From NCBI GenBank assembly GCA_964518765.1, contig CAZFJC010000028.1:1-32255 (forward strand): a stretch of 32,255 nucleotides of DNA. The letters run 5' to 3'. The notes under the pieces are model-generated. The model saw only the letters and a program-made list of their open reading frames with translations, made no database searches and was not told the origin of the DNA. The translations under genes and the position numbers were made by a program. How positions within the stretch are numbered: position 1 is the first letter of the stretch; each line of letters starts with the position of its first letter. The DNA comes from CAZPNX01 sp964518765. GTDB taxonomy: Bacteria > Edwardsbacteria > AC1 > EtOH8. Positions 23,500 through 30,579 of the stretch are shown here, one piece after another.

Positions 23500-25698
23500 C
23501 TAGAAACGGCCTTCGAGCCGAGCGATGGCCTGCTGCACCTCGGGGTCGGGGCTGAGGCCGAGTTCCCTTTTAAGAAAATCCGTATGGCGCTGCGCCCAAT
23601 CCCGGGCCTGTCTGTAAAGCCCCATCTGGCAGAGGATCTCGATCAACAAACGCAGGCATTCTCCGCAGCCGGCGTCGCGCAGCATGGCTTCCTCCAGAGC
23701 GCGGCGGGCCTCGGGCAAGTTGCCGGCCTCGCGGGACATGGCGGCATAGCGGGCCGAAGATCTGAAGTACTGTAGACGCAGGGCGGTCCGCTTAGATTCC
23801 AACCAATCCTCGTAGGGATATTCCTCGAGAAGGTCGCCAGCATAGAGGTCCAGCGCTCGCCGGTAGCAGCCTCGGGCCTCGCGGAAACAGCGCCGGGAGT
23901 GGGCGTCCTCGGCCCGCCTGATCAGGGTCGAGAATTCCTCGGCATCCACCCAGATGCGATCCTGGCCGAACAGGCCGCAGGCCCCGGGACGGCTTTGCAG
24001 CAAAAGGAAGGGGCGGCCGGGCAGATGCCAGGGCTCTATGATGCGGCGTAGCTCGGACAGGCGGTTGGCCAGGACCTTACGGGCGGCCTCTGGGTCCGGA
24101 TGGCGCCAGATCGTCTCCAGAACCTGCTCGTAGGTCATCCAGCGGCCGCGGTTCAAAAGCAAGAAGAGAAAAAGGCGGCGGACTCCGGCTCGCACCCAGG
24201 AATTCTCCGGCAACAATCTGTCTTCGATGAAGACCCTCATAGGGCCGAGGACCGATACCCGATAGGAGGTATGCCTCTCCCAGCTGGCCAGCAAAGCCCG
24301 GGCGGTGGACCGCACCTTGGGATCGTGATCGCGGGAGAGGGATGAAATAGTGGCACGCAGGGGCCCCGAATCGTGGACCGAGAGGGAGCGGAGAAACATC
24401 AGCTTGCCGTGGGGAGGGTCATAGCGGAGAAGCTGCCGGAGCAGTTTATGGTTTCTTAGGGAGACGATCAGCCGAGAGAGGAAGGGATCGACTGTCAACT
24501 GGCCGGCCAATGTCCTCAAGGAGGTCTCAAGATCCTCTGGCTCTGACAACAAGGCCGCAACCTGACCGCTCTGGGCGGAGGTTGAGAGAGCCAGGCGGAG
24601 GCAATCCAGGGCAGTTGACTGACGGCCGAGCTTTAACCAGCCCAGGCATAGGTGCAAAGAAACAACGGAAAGGAACTGGTTTATGTCTAAACGCTCCGCC
24701 AGATCCCTGGCCTCCTCAAGGACGGCAATGCCCTCCTTAGCGGCACCTGCCCCTATAAGATATCGGCCCTTTAAGCTGAGTGACGCCAACGCCTGCGGTG
24801 CCAGATTTTTGGACCGGGCATCGGCCAGCAGCCTGTCGATCAAACCCAGAGCCTGGCTGAAATCCCCCTTGCGGAAATGGACCAAGGATATATTGGTGTA
24901 GACCTGGTTCTCCAGAAGGGGATCGGGAATATCACGCAGCAGGTCGAGGGCCTGGTGGTAGCAATCCATCTCTCGGGAGGTGCTCCCCTGGCGGCTGAGC
25001 TGGGCGCCCATCTCCAGCTTGAGCAGCACCATCCGCCCCACGCTGCCGGATTCCTCCAACAGCTTCTCGGCCCTCTGGAGGCAGCGCCTGGCATGGGAGG
25101 CCATTCCCATCAGATTGTAGATGTCGGCCTGGACGATCAAAAAATGGGCGGACGCCAGCACGCTGTCTCTCTCCAATAGCTGTCTGACCACCCTCTCCAG
25201 CACGGTCAACGACTGGCTGGGATCGCCCCTGATGGCACCGGTGATGCTGAGGTTGCCGGTGAGCATCAGATGCTGGATCATGTTGCCCGAACGCTCGGCC
25301 TCCTCCAGCCCCTGTTGGTTGGCCTTGATGGAATCGTCGAACCTGCCGAGTTGGTTGTAATAGGTAGCCAGATTGTTGTACAGCTGGGGCAGGAGCCAGA
25401 TCGGAGGGTGGCAGGAGAAGGCCCGATCGAGCAGCCGCTTGGCCTGATGAAGCGCTCCGATCCGGATATAGTAGGACGACTGTCCCCAAAATCTTTCGGC
25501 GTCATACCGGGGGCTGGAGGGGATGGAGGTGAAGAGGCGCAGGGCCCGGCCATAGGCGCCGTAAAGATTCAGCGCATGGCCATGGATCAGAGTACGCTCG
25601 GGGTCGGTGGTCGGATCGGGCCAGCCGTTTTTTTCTAAAAGCTCCAGGGTGCGTTTAACCCGCCCTCTGTCGAACAGGAGATGGCGTAGATCATCCAT
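23500..25698 (-). CDS. BTAD-type transcriptional regulator with N-terminal TPR-like region
   Basis: A 732-residue cytoplasmic regulator. Residues 1 to about 470 are TPR-like helical repeats with no P-loop. An OmpR-type winged helix follows at about 478-580 (YRVSVLGPMRVFIEDRLLP, LNRGRWMTYEQVLETIW, NRLSELRRI), then a bacterial transcriptional activation domain at about 581-728 (WVDAEEFSTLI, ALDLYAGDLLEEYPYEDW). In Streptomyces SARP regulators the DNA-binding and BTAD part comes first; here it is C-terminal behind the sensor-like repeats and without an NB-ARC/AAA ATPase. ATG 25698 has no Shine-Dalgarno; a perfect promoter ends 6 nt before it. It is divergent from the secreted protease gene. Confidence 0.88.
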   Translation of the reverse strand: MDDLRHLLFDRGRVKRTLELLEKNGWPDPTTDPERTLIHGHALNLYGAYGRALRLFTSIPSSPRYDAERFWGQSSYYIRIGALHQAKRLLDRAFSCHPPIWLLPQLYNNLATYYNQLGRFDDSIKANQQGLEEAERSGNMIQHLMLTGNLSITGAIRGDPSQSLTVLERVVRQLLERDSVLASAHFLIVQADIYNLMGMASHARRCLQRAEKLLEESGSVGRMVLLKLEMGAQLSRQGSTSREMDCYHQALDLLRDIPDPLLENQVYTNISLVHFRKGDFSQALGLIDRLLADARSKNLAPQALASLSLKGRYLIGAGAAKEGIAVLEEARDLAERLDINQFLSVVSLHLCLGWLKLGRQSTALDCLRLALSTSAQSGQVAALLSEPEDLETSLRTLAGQLTVDPFLSRLIVSLRNHKLLRQLLRYDPPHGKLMFLRSLSVHDSGPLRATISSLSRDHDPKVRSTARALLASWERHTSYRVSVLGPMRVFIEDRLLPENSWVRAGVRRLFLFLLLNRGRWMTYEQVLETIWRHPDPEAARKVLANRLSELRRIIEPWHLPGRPFLLLQSRPGACGLFGQDRIWVDAEEFSTLIRRAEDAHSRRCFREARGCYRRALDLYAGDLLEEYPYEDWLESKRTALRLQYFRSSARYAAMSREAGNLPEARRALEEAMLRDAGCGECLRLLIEILCQMGLYRQARDWAQRHTDFLKRELGLSPDPEVQQAIARLEGRF

Positions 25699-25704
25699 GA
25701 ACCC

Positions 25705-25733
25705 ATTATACGGTGTTATCGTTTGTCTGTCAA
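25705..25733 (-). promoter_or_regulatory. perfect consensus promoter for a leaderless transcript
   Basis: Minus strand TTGACA (25728-25733), 17-nt spacer, TATAAT (25705-25710): identical to the sigma70 consensus. Six bases (GGGTTC) separate the -10 from ATG 25698, so transcription about 7 nt downstream would begin at the A of the start codon and leave no room for a ribosome-binding site. Confidence 0.85.
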
Positions 25734-25867
25734 CTCTTTTTATATCAACATATTATCAATGGGTATAGTTTGGTGATGCCTGTCGATTATCCTCAAAAAC
25801 GCAATAAGAGAAAACCTCTAATCGTCTACACCAGATCCAACCGCCAAGCATAAAGGCATGTTCCAAG

Positions 25868-25885
25868 TCGAGCCTAATTTGAGCC
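25868..25885 (+). promoter_or_regulatory. candidate SARP-type operator, heptamer direct repeats
   Basis: TCGAGCC (25868-25874), four bases, TTGAGCC (25879-25885): direct repeats starting 11 nt apart, about one helical turn. A third near copy, TCGAGGC, begins at 25900. Streptomyces SARP regulators with the same winged-helix/BTAD DNA-binding unit recognise TCGAGC-like heptamers with 11-nt period overlapping the -35. Here TTGAGC could itself be a -35, with CATAAT at 25906-25911 as -10, but the spacer is 21 nt, longer than usual, as in activator-dependent promoters. Confidence 0.35.
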
Positions 25886-26014
25886 ATGCCAGGGGAAAAT
25901 CGAGGCATAATGAACGCCGACCTTCATACGAAATTATCTCGGCGTGCTCTGCGGTTAGGAGGATGATGGATTAGAGGCGACCGATAGTCCGTAACACCAT
26001 AATAAGGAGGGAAA

Positions 26015-27994
26015 ATGCGCCGAACCGTTTTGGCAACTCTAGCCGTCATAGCTATTCTCTGCACGACCTCCTGGGCGATGGCCATCATTATGCCTGATCT
26101 GGAAAGACGAATGGCGGCGGCCGGTCCCGATGAAAAGATTCCGGTCATCATCTTGATGAAAGAGTCTCCGGACAAATCGTCGCTCAAATTTGAGAACAGC
26201 GGCCGGGACCGAAGGAAGGCAAGCCATCTGTTTTACCAGGAGGTTAAAAAATTTTCGGAACGAAGTCAGGCAGGAATCATAGAAATTTTGCGCTCCGAGG
26301 AGGTCGCCGGAAGTGCCGAGAGGATCAGGCCCCTGGTCATGATCAACGGTATCTCGGCTAGACTCCAGCCATCCCTCATCAAGACACTGGCCGAAAGGAG
26401 CGACGTCGGCGCCATCGTGCTCTCCAAGCCGATTGTCAAAAATCCGGAGCTTCCCAGGGTCAAGAACCCGGGCCAGGGTGAAGGGCAGCCATGCCCCGCT
26501 CCCAAGGGGATAGCCTGGGGCGTCCAGAAGATCGGGGCCCCGACGGTCTGGGCATCGGGCAACCATGGCGAGGACGTCGTCGTCGAAGTCATCGACACCG
26601 GCGTGGACTATAATCACGGCGACCTCTCCTCGCGCGTTTGGATAAATCAGGCGGAGCAGAGCGGCAATACTGGGGTGGATGACGACGGCAACGGCTATGT
26701 GGACGATGTCAGGGGCTGGGATTTCGCCGACCACGACAACGATCCCATGGACGCCGGGGTCACCGATCCCTGGGCCATCGTGGCCGGAGCCACCCCGCCG
26801 CACGGCACCCATGTGGCCGGGACCGTGGCCGGGACCGGCGCCGGCGGCCAGCAGGTTGGCGTGGCCCCCGGAGCCCAGATCATGATCGGGAAGGTCTTTC
26901 CCGATAGCGGCGCCGGAGGCACTTTGGAGGACTTATTGGCGGCCATGGACTACGGGGTGGCCAACGGCGCTGATATCATCACCATGTCGCTGGGCTTCTC
27001 CATCACCGACAACGGGGACACCAGCCAGATGCTCAAGGGCATCATGCGTACCGAGTGCGATATGATCCGCCAGGCTGGGGTCATCATGACGGTGGCGGCC
27101 GGAAACGGCGACCCCTCAACCGGGGGACATTTCGCCAAACCGTACGACATCGCCTGTCCAGGCGACGTCCCGGCGCCCTGGTATCCGGACAGCTACCTTC
27201 ACGGCGGCGACAGCACCGGGGGGGTGATCACCATCGGGGCCACCGACAGCGTCGACGGGATCGGCAGCTTCTCCAGCCGGGGGCCGACCCAATGGTATCT
27301 CACCTTGACCGACACCAGCTACACAAACCATTACGTCAGCTGGCAGGACTACCGTTACAATCCCCCGTCGCTACAGGGCCTGCTCAAGCCCGATGTCTGC
27401 GCTCCGGGACTCAAGATCCTCTCCTGTAAAAAAGGCGGCGGCTACTGGGACGCCATCATGGAGGGCCTGGCCAATTGGGACGGCACCTCCATGGCCACCC
27501 CGCATGTGGCCGGGCTGGCGGCCTTGATGCTTAAGGCCAACCCCAACCTGACACCGGCCCAAGTGGATTCCATCTTAGAAGCCACCGCCCTGCCATTGGG
27601 GGCGGCCGGCAAGGACACAGTTTTCGGTTCAGGCCGGGTCCAGGCGCCCCAGGCAGTGGCCGCGGCCCAGGCGCTGGGTGTGGCCGGAGGTCCCAGTATC
27701 CAGGGGCCGGCCACCGGCGGCATTCTTCTGCAATGCGTTGGACCCAATCCATCCCGGGAAGGCTTCGAGCTCAACTGTCGGACGGCGGATACGGGAAGGC
27801 TGAGGGTTTCAGTATACAACATTGCCGGACAGCGGGTGGCCGGGCTAGTGGACAAAGACGTTTCGGGCGGTTGGCACCGGTTGCGGTGGGACGGTCGCGA
27901 CCAACAAGGACGGAGGGCCGGCAGCGGCGTCTTCCTGGCGGTGGCCGAGGTTGGCGGACAGTCGAACGCCTTGCGCCTGGTGGTGATCAAATAA
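26015..27994 (+). CDS. secreted subtilisin-like (S8) protease with C-terminal sorting-type domain
   Basis: A 659-residue pre-pro-protease. Signal peptide in residues 1-21 (ending TTSWA), an I9-like propeptide at about 40-135, and the catalytic domain at about 165-560 with D194 (VIDTGVD), H263 (HGTHVAG), oxyanion N364 (AAGNGD) and S492 (GTSMATPHVAG), so the site is complete. The last about 85 residues (VGPNPS, then VYNIAGQRVAGLVD, WDGRDQQGRRAGSGVF) form a FlgD/type IX-like Ig domain that in related bacteria anchors or sorts exported proteins. AAGGAGG 4 nt before ATG 26015 is strong. The protein should degrade proteins or peptides outside the cell. Confidence 0.95.
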   Translation: MRRTVLATLAVIAILCTTSWAMAIIMPDLERRMAAAGPDEKIPVIILMKESPDKSSLKFENSGRDRRKASHLFYQEVKKFSERSQAGIIEILRSEEVAGSAERIRPLVMINGISARLQPSLIKTLAERSDVGAIVLSKPIVKNPELPRVKNPGQGEGQPCPAPKGIAWGVQKIGAPTVWASGNHGEDVVVEVIDTGVDYNHGDLSSRVWINQAEQSGNTGVDDDGNGYVDDVRGWDFADHDNDPMDAGVTDPWAIVAGATPPHGTHVAGTVAGTGAGGQQVGVAPGAQIMIGKVFPDSGAGGTLEDLLAAMDYGVANGADIITMSLGFSITDNGDTSQMLKGIMRTECDMIRQAGVIMTVAAGNGDPSTGGHFAKPYDIACPGDVPAPWYPDSYLHGGDSTGGVITIGATDSVDGIGSFSSRGPTQWYLTLTDTSYTNHYVSWQDYRYNPPSLQGLLKPDVCAPGLKILSCKKGGGYWDAIMEGLANWDGTSMATPHVAGLAALMLKANPNLTPAQVDSILEATALPLGAAGKDTVFGSGRVQAPQAVAAAQALGVAGGPSIQGPATGGILLQCVGPNPSREGFELNCRTADTGRLRVSVYNIAGQRVAGLVDKDVSGGWHRLRWDGRDQQGRRAGSGVFLAVAEVGGQSNALRLVVIK

Positions 27995-28013
27995 CCCCAA
28001 GCTCGATTTACAA

Positions 28014-30539
28014 TTGGATCGTAGTTCAGAAAAAGACAAGGCAGGCACCAAGAGGCCTGCCTTGTCTGCCAGGATTCTAGAAGCTATAGAGCAGTCGGAC
28101 TATGACCTAGGCTGGTCATGGCTGCTGATGGCCGGATCCTGCCTGATCAGGGCCTTTCTGGAGGGGGCCTTTGAGAACACCGGACAGCTGGGCTTCGGAC
28201 TGGAGCCCATGCAGTCCCAGCTCATGGTGTTTCTCCATCTTCCAGCCTTCTTCCTCTCGCTCTTCCTGATCATCATCCTTCTGGTACACGGGTTGACCGG
28301 CCAGTCCATAGAGGGGGTCACCCGGGCGGCGGCCGCCGGGTCTCCGGTGATCATCCTGCCGGTCGTCATCGATCGACTCCTGGGGGGAGGCTTCCAGCTA
28401 TACTACCTCTCCGAACTAAAGCAGATACCCGAGTTCCTGCTATACACCTTCGCTCCTTGGCATCGGCTTTCCGGGGCCTCGCCCGGGATTAGGATCGAAG
28501 TGGCTTTGGGCTGTTTGGCCGGGGCTTGGTACTGCTGGCAAAAGGGGCGCTCCGTCTGGAGGTCGGCCGTCGCCTTTGTCCTGATATTCCTTTCCTGCGT
28601 CAGCGTCGGCTCGCTGCCCCTGCTGTTTGCCGCCGCCTGGTCCTTGTTGTCCGGAAGTTCGATGGCGGCGGCCCAGGTGTTCGGCCCAGGCGGCCTCCTC
28701 CCCAGCGATACCGGTAAATATACCATACTGTTTCTTTTTCTGTTCTCGGGTCTTTTGGCCGCATGGCTGGTAAGGTGGAAACGATGGCTGGCCGCTTCTC
28801 TGCTGGCCTCGGCCCGGCCCCTGCGTACTGTTCACTATGCCGGCATGGTGCTTCTGGGATTCTGGGCTGGATGGCTGGCGGTAGGGCCGGCCTATCCGCA
28901 AGCTTTCGTCAATCCCTTCGACTATCTTTTTGCGGTCGGGGCGGTGGCGGCAATCATCTTCGTCTTCCAATCGGCGGTGTTGGTCAACGACCTGTTCGAT
29001 CGCGATATCGACGCGGTTACCGGCAAGCCGAACCCTCTGGCCAGGCGGGAGTTGGAGGCAGCCGTTCTGATCAAGGCGGCCGCGGCTTATGCCGCCGCCT
29101 CCCTGTCTTTTGCCGCGGTGCTGGGACAGCCGGCCCTGCTGATAGTGCTGTTCTCCCATGCGCTGTCGCTGGCATATTCGGCGCCGCCGCTCAGGCTGAG
29201 GAGATACTATCCGTTCTCGGTGTTCCTCATCGCCTTGGCCGCCCTGGCGGCGGCCTGGCTGGGATACTCGGCCTTCGGCGGGAGCAGGACCATCTCGCTC
29301 TTTCCGGAACGCTTGACCTGGTTCATCCTAGTCTGTTTCGGCCTGTCTTTTGCCACCAAAGATCTCAATGACGTGAAGGGAGATCGGCGATCCGGGATCC
29401 TGACGCTGCCCACTATGTTGGGGGAGAAACCGGGGAGGATGGCCACCGCTTTGTTGGTGGGGATCGCCTATGTTGCCGGCCCCTTGATTTTGGGTATCGG
29501 ATGGCTGATGGCGGCGGCGATTCCGGCCGGCCTGGCAACCGTTTGGCTGGTGACCCGCCCCCAAGTGCGTGAGAGTTTGGTGTTCGCCGTCTATTTCGCC
29601 TATGGCGCGGTGGTGGCTGCGGCCCTTGGCCTTCATCCCGGGATATTGACTACCGAGGGCAGCCGGGCGCGGGGGCAAGGGCTCTCGGGGCTGGAGCATT
29701 TTTATAAAGGCGATTACGATAGAGCAGCGCCCCTGATAGAAATGTCCGTCGGAAACAATCCGGACCGGTCGCTGCTCTGGCCCCTGGCCAGATCTCTATA
29801 CGGCGCCGGCTCATTGTACAAGGCCGGAATGGCTGCGGAGCAGCTTATGGCGGAGCACCCCTTGTACGAAAGGGGCTACCATCTGGCGGCCAGGATAAGA
29901 GCCAGGCAGGGTGCTTTCCTTGATGCTATGGGCATATATCGGAGGGCTTTAGATCTGGGTTTATCGGTGCGCCATTTCCACCGGCAGCTGGGGGAGGTGG
30001 CCTTCGAGCTGGATAGCTTGGAGACGGCCCTGAGGCATTATCGGTTGGCCCTGGCCTCAGGAGGTGATCGGGTCTTCATGCTGGCCCGGATGGCAAAGGC
30101 AAGCCTATCCTTGGGAGATACCTCGAACGCCGAAGAGCTGGCAGACCTTTTCCTTAAGGCCAGGCCAAGAAGGGCCAGGGATATGGTAGAAGTCGGTCTG
30201 GTGCTCATTAGTATCAAAGAATACGAAAAGGCACTGTCGCTGGCTGGCCGGGCCAGCAGCACAGCCGGCCGCCAGGCAGAGATAGAGAATCTCAGGGGAG
30301 CGGCGCTAGAGGGTCTAGGACGCTGGTCCGAGGCGGCCGAGGCTTATGCTGCGGCCGTTCGTGCCGATCCGAATTACTGGCCTTCGTGGCTGGCGCTTTC
30401 GCGATGCTATATCGCCGAAGGGCGTTTCCCGGAGGCGGAGCAGGCTATGGCCCGGGCGGTGGAGCTGGGCTATGCCTCCGGGCAGGGAAAGCCCGCCGAG
30501 GTCTTGGAATCTTTGGATAGCGACGAATTAAAACCGTAA
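28014..30539 (+). CDS. fusion of N-terminal membrane region, UbiA-type prenyltransferase and TPR domain
   Basis: An 841-residue protein if TTG 28014 is the start. About 1-270 holds five or six membrane helices with no clear family. About 275-550 is a UbiA superfamily core with both Asp-rich motifs, N325-D-L-F-D-R-D-I-D followed by GKPNPLAR, and KDLNDVKGD (D453-x3-D457), which bind the Mg-diphosphate of a polyprenyl donor. About 557-830 is soluble TPR-like helices (ending AEAYAAAVRADPNYWPSWLALS). Acceptor and product are unknown. No ribosome-binding site precedes TTG 28014; TTG 28062 with AAGAGG 6 nt upstream is a good alternative (825 residues). It begins 19 nt after the protease stop and is likely cotranscribed. 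Confidence 0.85.
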   Translation: MDRSSEKDKAGTKRPALSARILEAIEQSDYDLGWSWLLMAGSCLIRAFLEGAFENTGQLGFGLEPMQSQLMVFLHLPAFFLSLFLIIILLVHGLTGQSIEGVTRAAAAGSPVIILPVVIDRLLGGGFQLYYLSELKQIPEFLLYTFAPWHRLSGASPGIRIEVALGCLAGAWYCWQKGRSVWRSAVAFVLIFLSCVSVGSLPLLFAAAWSLLSGSSMAAAQVFGPGGLLPSDTGKYTILFLFLFSGLLAAWLVRWKRWLAASLLASARPLRTVHYAGMVLLGFWAGWLAVGPAYPQAFVNPFDYLFAVGAVAAIIFVFQSAVLVNDLFDRDIDAVTGKPNPLARRELEAAVLIKAAAAYAAASLSFAAVLGQPALLIVLFSHALSLAYSAPPLRLRRYYPFSVFLIALAALAAAWLGYSAFGGSRTISLFPERLTWFILVCFGLSFATKDLNDVKGDRRSGILTLPTMLGEKPGRMATALLVGIAYVAGPLILGIGWLMAAAIPAGLATVWLVTRPQVRESLVFAVYFAYGAVVAAALGLHPGILTTEGSRARGQGLSGLEHFYKGDYDRAAPLIEMSVGNNPDRSLLWPLARSLYGAGSLYKAGMAAEQLMAEHPLYERGYHLAARIRARQGAFLDAMGIYRRALDLGLSVRHFHRQLGEVAFELDSLETALRHYRLALASGGDRVFMLARMAKASLSLGDTSNAEELADLFLKARPRRARDMVEVGLVLISIKEYEKALSLAGRASSTAGRQAEIENLRGAALEGLGRWSEAAEAYAAAVRADPNYWPSWLALSRCYIAEGRFPEAEQAMARAVELGYASGQGKPAEVLESLDSDELKP
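28035..28066 (+). repeat. perfect 12-bp inverted repeat at the start of the UbiA-TPR gene
   Basis: GACAAGGCAGGC (28035-28046) and its exact complement (28055-28066) around an 8-nt loop. The loop holds AAGAGG, a plausible Shine-Dalgarno, and the right arm contains the TTG at 28062. Read on the minus strand the stem is followed by TTTTT and looks like a terminator; on the plus strand there is no T-run. It could sequester the start in mRNA or weaken read-through from the protease gene. Confidence 0.7.
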
Positions 30540-30579
30540 CGAATAAACCCAGGAGATTATCAACCAGGAGGAAAGAAAG

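Larger units (their letters stand above)
25699..26014. other. AT-rich divergent regulatory region
   Basis: 316 nt between the BTAD regulator (minus) and the protease (+). It contains the regulator's promoter, direct heptamer repeats at 25868-25885, and AAGGAGG before the protease ATG. An open minus-strand frame at 25924-26187 overlaps the protease gene and has no features of a gene. GGCATG/CATGCC arms (about 25854-25890) flank the heptamers. Confidence 0.6.
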
